Source of the DNA: Pseudomonas sp. GOM7
GTDB taxonomy: Bacteria > Pseudomonadota > Gammaproteobacteria > Pseudomonadales > Pseudomonadaceae
Length of the DNA: 64,000 bases
Assembly (NCBI RefSeq): GCF_026723825.1
Contig: NZ_CP113519.1
Span: 992,001-1,056,000, forward strand
Direction: 5' to 3'
The notes beneath the pieces were generated by a model that saw nothing but the letters and a program-made list of their open reading frames with translations, was not told where the DNA came from and ran no database searches. Position numbers and translations under genes: made by a program. Below are positions 35,502 to 44,296 of this stretch, one piece after another (position 1 is the stretch's first letter; the number at the start of each line of letters is the position of its first letter).

Positions 35502-36398
35502 CTATGCCTGCTGCTTGAGCGCGTCCAGCTCCGCATCCTTTTCTTGCCATAGCTGGTTGACCCATAGCTGGAAGCGCTGGCGGTATTCCTCGTCCTGATC
35601 GTAGTTATGGCCGATGAACTCGCGTGGAATGTCCACCTGCCTGAAGTTGACCTGCACCGCGTCCAGGCGGCCGCAGAGCAGATCCCAGAAACCGGGTATG
35701 CCGTGCGGGTAGTGGATGGTCACGTTGACGATGGCATGCAATTGCTCACCCATGGCATCGAGCACGAAGGCGATACCGCCAGCCTTGGGCTTGAGCAGAT
35801 GCTTGAACGGTGACTGCTGCTGGGCATGCTTGGCCGGAGTCAGGCGGGTGCCTTCGAGGAAGTTGAACACCGCCACCGGGTTGGTCTTGTAGCGCGCGCA
35901 GGCCTTGCGTGTGGTGGCCAGGTCCTGGCCGCGCTTTTCTGGATGCTTGGCCAGGTATTCCTTGCTGAAGCGCTTCATGAAGGGGAACTCCAACGCCCAC
36001 CAGCACAGGCCGATCACCGGCACCCAGATCAGCTCCTGCTTGAGGAAGAACTTGAGCAGTGGCATGCGTCGGTTGAGCAGGTATTGCAGCACCAGAATGT
36101 CCACCCAGCTCTGGTGGTTACTGGTGACCAGGTAGGAGTGTTGCGTGTCGAAACGCTCCAAGCCCTTTACCTGCCACTCGATACGACCGACCAGGCGCAT
36201 CCAGAACTTGTTCACGCCGATCCAGCTCTCGGCGATGCCATGCATCACGAAACGCAGCGCACGCTGCACCGGAGCGAAGGGCAGCAGCAGTTTGAGCAGG
36301 GCGATGAAGAACAGCGGCCAACACCAGAACAGGGTGTTGAGGGCCAGCATCAGGCCGGCGATCAGGCCGCGCAGCGGGGCAGGCAGGAAGTGCAGCAT
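35502..36398 (-). CDS. YihG-like acyltransferase
   Basis: 298 aa. An N-terminal membrane segment (GLIAGLMLALNTLFWCWPLFFIALLKLLLPF) is followed by NHQSWVDILVLQ (HX4D motif, about 94) and FNFLEGTRLTP (about 180), the LPLAT signature. Length and N-terminus match E. coli YihG/PlsC-like 1-acylglycerol-3-phosphate acyltransferases. It probably modifies phospholipid acyl chains at the inner membrane. It stands alone, with no other lipid gene adjacent on the same strand. Confidence 0.88.
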   Translation of the reverse strand: MLHFLPAPLRGLIAGLMLALNTLFWCWPLFFIALLKLLLPFAPVQRALRFVMHGIAESWIGVNKFWMRLVGRIEWQVKGLERFDTQHSYLVTSNHQSWVDILVLQYLLNRRMPLLKFFLKQELIWVPVIGLCWWALEFPFMKRFSKEYLAKHPEKRGQDLATTRKACARYKTNPVAVFNFLEGTRLTPAKHAQQQSPFKHLLKPKAGGIAFVLDAMGEQLHAIVNVTIHYPHGIPGFWDLLCGRLDAVQVNFRQVDIPREFIGHNYDQDEEYRQRFQLWVNQLWQEKDAELDALKQQA

Positions 36399-36559
36399 CG
36401 GGCGAATGTCTCCAAGGGTGGCGCATGCTGGGGGTGTTCCAGACTACCCCCTAGGGTTTCAGACGCTGCGGCAGTCCCTGCTGCGAGCCGTTTCGAGCGG
36501 CAAGGTTAACGATTGTGCACTGACCTGCAAGTGCCAGGTGTGACCACCTGGTATCGCGC

Positions 36560-36625
36560 CGTAGGGTGCGCCGTGCGCACCGTGAAACAAGCGCGCTTCC
36601 TCTGGTGCGCATGGCGCACCCTACG
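36560..36625. repeat. Near-perfect 22-bp inverted repeat (GTAGGGTGCGC type)
   Basis: Left arm cgtagggtgcgccgtgcgcacc (36560-36581) and right arm ggtgcgcatggcgcaccctacg (36604-36625) are reverse complements with one mismatch, separated by 22 bp. The right arm ends 7 nt before the pta stop codon. A related element overlaps the end of creA. Confidence 0.85.
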
Positions 36626-36631
36626 GCCGCT

Positions 36632-38725
36632 TCAGCTCGGCGGATTGGCCGCCTGGATCGCGGTCAGGGCGATGGTGAAGACGATGTCGTCCACCAGCGC
36701 CCCACGCGACAGGTCGTTCACCGGCTTGCGCAGGCCCTGCAGCATGGGGCCGACGCTGATGCAGTCGGCGCTGCGCTGCACCGCCTTGTAAGTGGTGTTG
36801 CCGGTGTTCAGATCGGGGAACACGAACACCGTGGCGCGCCCGGCCACCGGGCTGTTCGGTGCCTTCTGCCGGCCGACGCTGTCGATCGCTGCGGCATCGT
36901 ATTGCAGCGGGCCATCGAGCAGCAGCTCCGGGCGTTTCTGCCGGGCCAGGCGGGTGGCCGCGCGCACCTTCTCCACTTCCTCGCCGCTGCCGGAATCGCC
37001 GGTGGAGTAGCTGAGCATGGCTACCCGCGGCTCGATGCCGAAGGCCTGCGCCGAGTCGGCGCTCTGCAGGGCGATTTCCGCCAGTTGCTCGGCGCTCGGA
37101 TCCGGGTTCACCGCGCAGTCGCCATAGACCAGTACCTGATCCGGCAACAGCATGAAGAACACCGAGGACACCAGGTTGTAGCCCGGTGCGGTCTTGATCA
37201 GTTGCAGGGCCGGGCGGATGGTGTTGGCGGTGGTGTGGATGGCGCCGGAGACCAGGCCGTCCACCTCGTCCAGAGCCAGCATCATGGTGCCCAGCACCAC
37301 GGTGTCTTCCAGTTGCGCTTCGGCCATGGGGGCATTGAGGCCCTTGCCCTTGCGCAGTTCCACCATGGGCTCGATATAGCGCTGACGGATCAGATCCGGG
37401 TCGAGGATTTCCAGGCCTTCGGGCAGTTCGATGCCTTGCGCACGGGCCACGGCCTGCACCTCTTCCGGCTTGGCCAGCAGCACGCAGCGGGCGATGCCAC
37501 GCGCCTGGCAGATGGCGGCCGCCTGCACGGTACGCGGTTCGCTGCCCTCGGGCAGGACGATGCGTTTGGCCGCGGCCTTGGCCCGCTGCACCAACTGGTA
37601 GCGGAAGGCCGGCGGCGACAGACGCAGATCATGCGGCGTGCCGCAACGGGCGCTCAGCCAGTCATGGTCGATATGGCTGGCGACGAAGTCGGAAACCTTC
37701 TCCGCCCGCTCCCGGTCATCCACCGGGATTTCCTTGTTCATACGGTTGAGGTTGGTGGCGGTGTCGTAGGAGCCGGTGCTCACCGTCATCACCGGCAGGC
37801 CGTTGGCCAGGGCAGCCTGGCACAGTTCCATGATGCGCGGATCGGGGGCGAAGTCGCTGCACAGCAGCAGGCCGGCCAGGGGCACGCCGTTCATCGCCGC
37901 CAGGCAGGCGGAGAGGATGATGTCGTCACGGTCACCTGGCGTAACCACCAGGGTGCCTGGCTTGAGCAGTTGCACGCTGTTGGCCACGGCGCGGGCGCAG
38001 AGCACGATCTTCATCATGCGTCGCTGTTCGTAATCGCCGGCGTTGAGGATGCGTGCACCGAGCAGTTCGGCGACGTCCTTGGTACGCGGCGCGTTGAGTT
38101 CGTCCTGCCAGGGAATGCAGCCGAGCAGGCGGAAGCTCTCGCTCTTGAGCAGGGGGGAGGTTTCCTCCAGACGTTCGGTGAAGGCGTCGATGCCGTCCTT
38201 GCTGCGCACCTTGTTGAGGATCACGCCGAGCATCTTGGGATCCTTGGGGCCGCCGAACTGCTGGGCCTGGATCTCGATACGGTCGCACAGTTCGCTGAGG
38301 CTCTCGTCCTCCGGTGCGCTGACCAGGATCACGTCGGCATCCAGGCTCTTGGCCAGGTGGAAGTTGACCCGTGCGGCGTAACTGGCATGGCGGGTCGGCA
38401 CCATGCCTTCGACTATCACCACGTCCTTGTCGGCAGCGGCCTGCTGATAGAGGCTGATGATCTCTTCCAGCAGTTCATCCAGGTGTCCGTCACCGAGCAT
38501 GCGTTCGACATGGCTCAGTGGCAGCGGCCTGGGCGAATTGAGGCCGTGGGTGCGCGAGATCAGTTCGCTGGAACGTTCCGGGCCGAGGTCGCCGGCATGC
38601 GGCTGGGCGATGGGCTTGAGGAAACCGACCTTGAGGCCGCTGCGTTCCAGCGCACCGACCAGGCCGAGGCTGATGGAGGTAAGGCCGACACCGAAGCCGG
38701 TGGGGGCGATGAAGAAGGTATGCAT
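36632..38725 (-). CDS. pta: Phosphate acetyltransferase
   Basis: 697 aa, the long multi-domain Pta. An N-terminal P-loop-like/DRTGG part starts FFIAPTGFGVGLTSISLGLVGAL (about 5-27). The C-terminal catalytic PTA_PTB domain (about 375-695) includes RIVLPEGSEPRTVQAA, DGLVSGAIHTTANTIRPALQ and FVFPDLNTGNTTYKAVQRSA. It converts acetyl-CoA plus phosphate to acetyl phosphate. It follows ackA with 9 nt between them, an operon. The N-terminal domain is regulatory in E. coli; the same role here is inferred. Confidence 0.97.
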   Translation of the reverse strand: MHTFFIAPTGFGVGLTSISLGLVGALERSGLKVGFLKPIAQPHAGDLGPERSSELISRTHGLNSPRPLPLSHVERMLGDGHLDELLEEIISLYQQAAADKDVVIVEGMVPTRHASYAARVNFHLAKSLDADVILVSAPEDESLSELCDRIEIQAQQFGGPKDPKMLGVILNKVRSKDGIDAFTERLEETSPLLKSESFRLLGCIPWQDELNAPRTKDVAELLGARILNAGDYEQRRMMKIVLCARAVANSVQLLKPGTLVVTPGDRDDIILSACLAAMNGVPLAGLLLCSDFAPDPRIMELCQAALANGLPVMTVSTGSYDTATNLNRMNKEIPVDDRERAEKVSDFVASHIDHDWLSARCGTPHDLRLSPPAFRYQLVQRAKAAAKRIVLPEGSEPRTVQAAAICQARGIARCVLLAKPEEVQAVARAQGIELPEGLEILDPDLIRQRYIEPMVELRKGKGLNAPMAEAQLEDTVVLGTMMLALDEVDGLVSGAIHTTANTIRPALQLIKTAPGYNLVSSVFFMLLPDQVLVYGDCAVNPDPSAEQLAEIALQSADSAQAFGIEPRVAMLSYSTGDSGSGEEVEKVRAATRLARQKRPELLLDGPLQYDAAAIDSVGRQKAPNSPVAGRATVFVFPDLNTGNTTYKAVQRSADCISVGPMLQGLRKPVNDLSRGALVDDIVFTIALTAIQAANPPS

Positions 38726-38734
38726 GAAAAAGCC

Positions 38735-39919
38735 TCAGTCGAGCAGGGCAAGGGTGTCGAGGGCAATCTGCCGCTCTTCGTTGGTGGGCACCACCAGCAC
38801 GCGCGGGGAACCGGCGTAATGGATGGCACCGGCGACGCCGCGTACGCAGCGCGCATTGGCCTCGGCATCGAGTTGCAGGCCGAGCAGGCCGAGGTGATCG
38901 AGCGTCTTGCGGCGAACCAGCGCCGAGTTCTCGCCGATGCCGCCGGTGAAGACCAGGCCATCCAGACGGCGTAGCGCGCAACTCATCGCCGCCAGCGACT
39001 TGGCCAGGCGGTAGCAGAACACCTCGATGGCCAGGGTGGCGCCAGCGTGGCCCCGTTCGCGGGCCTGCTCCAGTGTGCGCATGTCGTTGGACAGGCCGGA
39101 CAAGCCGAGCAGGCCGCTGTCCTTGTTGAGCATGCTGTCGATGCGCTCCAGGTTCCAGCCCAGGGTGCGGGCCAGATGGCTGTGCAGGTTGGGGTCGACG
39201 TCGCCGCTGCGCGTGCCCATCACCAAGCCTTCCAGTGGCGTCAGGCCCATGCTGGTATCGCGGCTCTGGCCATTCTCCACCGCGCAGGTGGAACTGCCGT
39301 TACCCAGGTGCGCCACCAGCCAACTGCTGGTCTCGAACGCCAGGCCGCTCATCTGTGCGGCCTTTTGGCTGACATAGCGATGGCTGGTGCCGTGGAAGCC
39401 ATAGCGTCGCACGCCATGCTCGCGGTACAGCGCTTCGGGTACGGCGTAGCGATAGGCGTGCTCGGGCAAGCTCTGGTGGAAGGCGGTATCGAACACGGCG
39501 ACCTGCGTAAGCGTCGGGAACAGCTTCATCGCCGCTTCGATGCCCTGCAGGTTGGCCGGGTTGTGCAGGGGCGCCAGGGGCGCGACCTGACGAATGGCTT
39601 GCAGACTGGCGGCATCCAGGCGGCTGGCGCTGGCGAAATGTTCGCCACCATGCACCACGCGGTGGCCGATGCCGTGCAGCTCACCGGCAGCGGCCTGCTG
39701 CACGATGGGCAGCAGATGCGACAGCGCCAGGCGATGATCGGCGCCTGGCAGCACCAGGCTGTCCTGGTGCTCGCCTCGTTGCCAGTGCAGCACCGCTTCC
39801 GGGCTGCCCAGGCGTTCGGCCAGGCCGCTGAGGATGAAAGCTTCTTGCGCTTCGTTGACCAGGGCGAACTTGATCGAGGAACTGCCGCAGTTGATGACCA
39901 GAATGTTGCGTGCCGACAT
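38735..39919 (-). CDS. ackA: Acetate kinase
   Basis: 394 aa from the ATG at 39919, which gives the family N-terminus ([20 protein letters not shown]). [44 protein letters not shown] and the ATP-binding VAHLGNGSS and [13 protein letters not shown] are all present. It interconverts acetyl phosphate plus ADP with acetate plus ATP, working with Pta for ATP gain on pyruvate or acetate uptake. A longer GTG-started frame to 40117 is rejected. An Anr-like sequence lies about 180 nt upstream. Confidence 0.97.
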   Translation of the reverse strand: MSARNILVINCGSSSIKFALVNEAQEAFILSGLAERLGSPEAVLHWQRGEHQDSLVLPGADHRLALSHLLPIVQQAAAGELHGIGHRVVHGGEHFASASRLDAASLQAIRQVAPLAPLHNPANLQGIEAAMKLFPTLTQVAVFDTAFHQSLPEHAYRYAVPEALYREHGVRRYGFHGTSHRYVSQKAAQMSGLAFETSSWLVAHLGNGSSTCAVENGQSRDTSMGLTPLEGLVMGTRSGDVDPNLHSHLARTLGWNLERIDSMLNKDSGLLGLSGLSNDMRTLEQARERGHAGATLAIEVFCYRLAKSLAAMSCALRRLDGLVFTGGIGENSALVRRKTLDHLGLLGLQLDAEANARCVRGVAGAIHYAGSPRVLVVPTNEERQIALDTLALLD

Positions 39920-40093
39920 GTGAGCTTCCTTGGATTCTTCGTGCGACCGATCCCTGGCGCATCGGCCATGGGCGAATGAGGGCCTGGAGCAACTGGGAAT
40001 GCGTAGCCAGGGCCGATTCTGCCAGGGTGGTCGGTGGCGTACAGACTGAATATGGCCACAAGATAAGACTGCCAGCCAGCCGCCATACTCGCC

Positions 40094-40107
40094 CTGACGA
40101 AAATCAA
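40094..40107. promoter_or_regulatory. Weak Anr/FNR-like site between ackA and slyD
   Basis: ctgacgaaaatcaa matches 8 of 10 defined bases of TTGAT-N4-ATCAA. Oxygen-regulated ackA-pta is known in Pseudomonas, but the site is about 175 nt from the ackA start and about 100 from slyD, so assignment is uncertain. Confidence 0.3.
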
Positions 40108-40203
40108 CGATACACACAGTCCATTTGTCAGGGGTCGGGTCGCAATCACGGCCGGCCTTGGTTAGACTTGATCATTCATTCCTCTTTCGCAAAAGGTCTC
40201 CCC

Positions 40204-40689
40204 ATGCTGATCGCCGCCAACAAGGCCGTCTCCATCGATTACACCCTGACCAACGATGCTGGCGAGGTGATCGACAGCTCCGCTGGCGGCGCACCGCTGG
40301 TTTACCTGCATGGTGCCGGCAACATCATCGTCGGCCTGGAGAAGGCCCTGGTCGGCAAGCAGGCCGGTGACGAAGTGCAGGTCTCCGTCGAACCCGAAGA
40401 AGCCTACGGCGAATACAGCGCCGAGCTGGTCGCGACCCTGAGCCGCGCCATGTTCGAGGGTGTCGACGAGCTGGAAGTCGGCATGCAGTTCCATGCCTCC
40501 GGCCCGGACGGCAGCATGCAGATCGTCACCATCCGCGACATCGATGGCGACGACGTCACCGTCGACGGCAACCACCCGCTCGCTGGTCAGCGTCTGAACT
40601 TCCAGGTCAAGGTCGTCAATGTACGTGACGCCAGCCAGGAAGAAGTGGCTCATGGCCACATCCATGGTGAAGGTGGTCACCATCACTGA
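40204..40689 (+). CDS. slyD: FKBP-type peptidyl-prolyl isomerase, SlyD-like
   Basis: 161 aa. FKBP fold with VSIDYTLTNDAGEVIDSS, LHGAGNIIVGLEKALVGKQAGDEVQV and the IF (insert-in-flap) chaperone domain from about 70 to 125. The C-terminus is His-rich (HGHIHGEGGHHH), shorter than E. coli SlyD but consistent with nickel or other metal binding. It assists protein folding in the cytoplasm and may help metal delivery to hydrogenase-like enzymes (family knowledge). Start ATG at 40204; in-frame upstream codons have no ribosome site. Confidence 0.93.
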   Translation: MLIAANKAVSIDYTLTNDAGEVIDSSAGGAPLVYLHGAGNIIVGLEKALVGKQAGDEVQVSVEPEEAYGEYSAELVATLSRAMFEGVDELEVGMQFHASGPDGSMQIVTIRDIDGDDVTVDGNHPLAGQRLNFQVKVVNVRDASQEEVAHGHIHGEGGHHH

Positions 40690-40754
40690 TCGAGCCGAAG
40701 CGACTTGCGGTCGTCCTTTGCGAGGAAACCGCTGCTAAGCTCAATCATGCGATC

Positions 40755-40777
40755 AAGGCGCCTCAGGGCGCCTTTTT
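40755..40777 (+). terminator. Terminator between slyD and the peroxidase gene
   Basis: Perfect stem aaggcgcc / ggcgcctt with a TCAG loop followed by T residues. Confidence 0.85.
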
Positions 40778-40839
40778 CATGCATCGCAACTGGCAGGGTA
40801 GCTTGCCCTGCTGCACTGGATTCGCCGAGGACGTTCGTC

Positions 40840-41325
40840 ATGAGTGCCTTTCACGATCTCAATCTGCGTGCGCTGGACGGCCAGGATCTGCCGCTGGCGC
40901 CTTACAAGGGCCAGGTGGTGCTGGTGGTCAATGTCGCCTCCAAATGCGGTCTGACCCCCCAGTACGCCGGGCTGGAGAAGCTCTATCAACAGTACAAGGG
41001 CAACGGCTTTACCGTGCTGGGCCTGCCCTGTAACCAGTTCGCTGGTCAGGAGCCAGGCAGTGAGGAGGAAATCCGCTCATTCTGCAGTCTCAATTACGGC
41101 GTGACCTTCCCACTGGGCAGCAAGCTGGAAGTCAACGGCCCGGGGCGTCATCCGCTGTATCGCCTGTTGGCCGGTGAAGGCGCCGAATTCCCAGGTGACA
41201 TCACCTGGAATTTCGAGAAGTTCCTGGTGGGCCAGGATGGCCGCGTGCTGGCGCGCTTCTCGCCACGTACCACGCCGGACGACCCGGCATTGATCCAGGC
41301 CATCGAGAAAGCCCTTGGTCTTTGA
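40840..41325 (+). CDS. Glutathione peroxidase family protein
   Basis: 161 aa. Thioredoxin fold with the peroxidatic Cys in NVASKCGLTPQ (about residue 36), the catalytic Gln/Trp partners in GLPCNQFAGQEPGS (about 70-83) and ITWNFEKFLVG (about 128). The second Cys in LPCNQF may be the resolving Cys of the thioredoxin-dependent subgroup, so glutathione may not be the real reductant. It reduces hydroperoxides in the cytoplasm or envelope (no signal peptide seen). GAGGACGTTCGTC precedes the ATG. Confidence 0.9.
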   Translation: MSAFHDLNLRALDGQDLPLAPYKGQVVLVVNVASKCGLTPQYAGLEKLYQQYKGNGFTVLGLPCNQFAGQEPGSEEEIRSFCSLNYGVTFPLGSKLEVNGPGRHPLYRLLAGEGAEFPGDITWNFEKFLVGQDGRVLARFSPRTTPDDPALIQAIEKALGL

Positions 41326-41413
41326 GAAGCGGCCAGTCTCTCGCCAATCGCCTGCCCATTGGGGGGGCGTTGGCGAGGTTGGGGTGTGACTGACCTGGAT
41401 CAAGTCGCCCGAT

Positions 41414-41442
41414 CTTGAATACGGCGTAATCGTCCTTATCTA
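41414..41442 (+). promoter_or_regulatory. Sigma-32 type promoter for clpB
   Basis: -35 CTTGAAT (41414-41420) and -10 CCTTATCTA (41434-41442) with a 13-nt spacer, matching the heat-shock consensus CTTGAAA/CCCCATNTA well at the -35 and partly at the -10. It is about 70 nt upstream of clpB. Confidence 0.75.
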
Positions 41443-41512
41443 GTCTGCATCTCAGCGAGCATCTTTTTTCGGGGATGTTGTCCCGGCTCGCTCTCCTGGA
41501 GGAAGGACATTT

Positions 41513-44077
41513 ATGCGTATCGACCGTTTGACCAGCAAGTTGCAACTTGCACTCTCCGACGCCCAATCCCTGGCGGTGGGCATGGATCATGCCGCCATCG
41601 AGCCGCTGCACCTGATGCAGGCGCTGCTTGAACAACAGGGCGGCTCCATCAAACCGCTGCTGATGCAGGTGGGCTTCGACATCAACAGCCTGCGCCAGGG
41701 CCTGACCCGCGAGCTGGATCAGCTCGGCAAGCTGCAGAACCCCACCGGCGACATCAACCTGTCGCAGGATCTGGCGCGTCTGCTCAACCAGGCCGACCGC
41801 CTGGCGCAGCAGAAGGGCGACCAGTTCATTTCCAGCGAACTGGTGCTGCTCGCCGCTATGGACGAGAACACCAAGCTGGGCAAGCTGCTGCTCGGCCAGG
41901 GCGTGTCGAAGAAGGCCCTGGAAAACGCCATCGCCAACCTGCGCGGCGGCCAGGCGGTGAATGACCCCAACGTCGAGGAGTCGCGCCAGGCGCTGGACAA
42001 GTACACCGTCGACCTGACCAAGCGCGCCGAGGACGGCAAGCTCGATCCGGTGATCGGCCGTGACGACGAGATCCGCCGCACCATCCAGGTGCTGCAGCGG
42101 CGTACCAAGAACAACCCGGTGCTGATCGGCGAGCCTGGTGTGGGCAAGACCGCCATCGCCGAAGGCCTGGCTCAGCGTATCGTCAACGGCGAAGTGCCCG
42201 ACGGCCTCAAGGACAAGCGCCTGCTGTCGCTGGACATGGGCTCGCTGATCGCCGGCGCCAAGTTCCGTGGCGAGTTCGAGGAGCGCCTGAAGGCCGTACT
42301 CAACGAGCTGTCCAAGCAGGAAGGGCGCATCATCCTGTTCATCGACGAACTGCATACCATGGTCGGCGCCGGCAAGGGCGAAGGCGCCATGGATGCCGGC
42401 AATATGCTCAAGCCGGCCCTGGCCCGTGGCGAGCTGCACTGCGTCGGTGCCACCACGCTGGACGAGTACCGTCAGTTCATCGAGAAGGACGCGGCGCTGG
42501 AACGTCGCTTCCAGAAGGTGTTGGTGGACGAGCCGAGCGAGGAAGACACCATCGCCATCCTTCGTGGCCTGAAAGAACGCTACGAGGTGCACCACGGCGT
42601 GACCATCACCGACGGCGCGATCATCGCCGCGGCCAAGCTCAGCCATCGCTACATCACCGACCGTCAGTTACCGGACAAGGCCATCGACCTGATCGACGAG
42701 GCCGCTAGCCGCATCCGCATGGAGATCGACTCCAAACCCGAGGAGCTGGATCGCCTGGATCGCCGCCTGATCCAGCTCAAGATCGAGCGCGAGGCACTGA
42801 AGAAGGAAGACGACGAGGCGACCAAGAAACGCCTGGTCAAGCTGGAAGAAGACATCGCCAAGCTGGAGAAGGAATACGCCGACCTCGACGAAATCTGGAA
42901 GTCGGAGAAGGCCGAGGTTCAGGGTTCGGCGCAGATCCAGCAACGCATCGAGCAGGCCAAGACCGAGCTGGAAGCGGCGCGGCGCAAGGGCGACCTCAAC
43001 CGCATGGCCGAGTTGCAGTACGGCATCATCCCGGATCTGGAACGCAGCCTGCAGATGGTCGACCAGCACGGCAAGAGCGAGAATCAGCTACTGCGCAACA
43101 AGGTCACGGACGAAGAAATCGCCGAGGTGGTGTCCAAGTGGACCGGCATCCCGGTGAGCAAGATGCTCGAAGGCGAGCGCGAAAAACTGCTGAAGATGGA
43201 AGGTCTGCTGCACCAGCGGGTGATCGGCCAGGATGAAGCGGTGGTGGCCGTGGCCAATGCCGTGCGCCGTTCCCGTGCCGGCCTGGCTGACCCCAACCGG
43301 CCGAGCGGCTCCTTCCTCTTCCTCGGCCCGACCGGGGTGGGCAAGACCGAGCTATGCAAGGCGCTGGCCGAGTTCCTCTTCGACACCGAGGAAGCGCTGG
43401 TGCGCATCGACATGTCCGAGTTCATGGAGAAGCACAGCGTCGCCCGCCTGATTGGTGCGCCGCCCGGCTATGTCGGCTATGAAGAGGGCGGCTACCTGAC
43501 CGAGGCCGTGCGTCGCAAGCCGTATTCGGTGGTGTTGATGGACGAGGTGGAGAAGGCTCACCCGGACGTGTTCAACGTGCTGCTGCAGGTTCTGGAAGAC
43601 GGTCGCCTGACCGACAGCCATGGCCGTACCGTGGACTTCAAGAACACGGTGATCGTGATGACTTCCAACCTCGGCTCCGCGCAGATCCAGGAGCTGGTCG
43701 GCGACAAGGAAGCGCAGCGCGCGGCTGTGATGGACGCGGTGAGCAGCCACTTCCGTCCCGAGTTCATCAACCGTATCGACGAGGTGGTGGTGTTCGAGCC
43801 GCTGGGCCGCGAGCAGATCGCCGGCATCGCCGAGATCCAGCTAGGGCGCCTGCGTGGCCGCCTGGCCGAGCGCGAGCTCAGCCTGGAGCTGACGCCGGAG
43901 GCGCTCGACAAGCTGATCGCCGTCGGTTACGACCCGGTATACGGCGCGCGCCCGCTCAAGCGCGCGATCCAGCGCTGGATCGAGAACCCGCTGGCGCAGC
44001 GCATCCTGGCTGGCGATTTCGCGCCGGGTGCGCAGGTCAAGGCCAAGGTGGAGGGCGAGGAGATCGTCTTCGCCTGA
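41513..44077 (+). CDS. clpB: ATP-dependent chaperone ClpB
   Basis: 854 aa, full length. Clp N-domain repeats (about 1-145), NBD1 with Walker A GEPGVGKT (about 206) and Walker [16 protein letters not shown], then a long charged coiled-coil M-domain (about 410-525, [17 protein letters not shown]). NBD2 carries [19 protein letters not shown] (about 605) and [16 protein letters not shown]. It works with DnaK-DnaJ-GrpE, encoded further right, to pull apart aggregates after heat stress. A sigma-32 promoter and GGAGGAAGG precede it; a strong terminator follows. Confidence 0.98.
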   Translation: MRIDRLTSKLQLALSDAQSLAVGMDHAAIEPLHLMQALLEQQGGSIKPLLMQVGFDINSLRQGLTRELDQLGKLQNPTGDINLSQDLARLLNQADRLAQQKGDQFISSELVLLAAMDENTKLGKLLLGQGVSKKALENAIANLRGGQAVNDPNVEESRQALDKYTVDLTKRAEDGKLDPVIGRDDEIRRTIQVLQRRTKNNPVLIGEPGVGKTAIAEGLAQRIVNGEVPDGLKDKRLLSLDMGSLIAGAKFRGEFEERLKAVLNELSKQEGRIILFIDELHTMVGAGKGEGAMDAGNMLKPALARGELHCVGATTLDEYRQFIEKDAALERRFQKVLVDEPSEEDTIAILRGLKERYEVHHGVTITDGAIIAAAKLSHRYITDRQLPDKAIDLIDEAASRIRMEIDSKPEELDRLDRRLIQLKIEREALKKEDDEATKKRLVKLEEDIAKLEKEYADLDEIWKSEKAEVQGSAQIQQRIEQAKTELEAARRKGDLNRMAELQYGIIPDLERSLQMVDQHGKSENQLLRNKVTDEEIAEVVSKWTGIPVSKMLEGEREKLLKMEGLLHQRVIGQDEAVVAVANAVRRSRAGLADPNRPSGSFLFLGPTGVGKTELCKALAEFLFDTEEALVRIDMSEFMEKHSVARLIGAPPGYVGYEEGGYLTEAVRRKPYSVVLMDEVEKAHPDVFNVLLQVLEDGRLTDSHGRTVDFKNTVIVMTSNLGSAQIQELVGDKEAQRAAVMDAVSSHFRPEFINRIDEVVVFEPLGREQIAGIAEIQLGRLRGRLAERELSLELTPEALDKLIAVGYDPVYGARPLKRAIQRWIENPLAQRILAGDFAPGAQVKAKVEGEEIVFA

Positions 44078-44096
44078 TCGTGTGCTGCGTAAACAC

Positions 44097-44129
44097 CAAG
44101 GCCCGCCAATTCGGCGGGCCTTGTCTTTT
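44097..44129 (+). terminator. Terminator after clpB
   Basis: Perfect 11-bp stem caaggcccgcc / ggcgggccttg with a 5-nt loop, then a T-rich tail. Confidence 0.85.
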
Positions 44130-44130
44130 G

Positions 44131-44291
44131 TAGCCCCGATTACATCCGGGCTAAGGGATATGCACGGCCTACTCCCTCTCCCATTTATGGGAGAGGGTTG
44201 GGGAGAGGGTGGTTCAGGCGACTCTAGCGTTTCCGGATAAGCCCTCTCCCCCGACCCCTCTCCCGCAAGCGGGAGAGGGGAAACTGGGCTT
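44131..44291. repeat. Cluster of intergenic palindromes (CCCTCTCCC/GGGAGAGGG)
   Basis: A tagcccc...gggcta element (44131-44153) is followed by ccctctccc / gggagaggg palindromes at 44170-44195 and 44230-44281. These are commonplace intergenic repeats in Pseudomonas-like genomes. They sit between clpB and the end of dld. Confidence 0.6.
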
Positions 44292-44296
44292 GCCCC

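Noticed and set aside
36566..38974. An 802-codon plus-strand frame opposite pta
   Set aside because: It is the His/Gln/Gly-rich complement of a clear Pta gene, a GC-rich genome artefact.
39920..40117. N-terminal extension of acetate kinase from a GTG at 40117
   Set aside because: The added 66 residues have no resemblance to AckA, and the family N-terminus starts at the ATG at 39919.
44131..44291. Possible CRISPR-like array from repeated CCCTCTCCC palindromes
   Set aside because: The units are irregularly spaced, with no constant repeat length and no spacers; they are ordinary intergenic palindromes.
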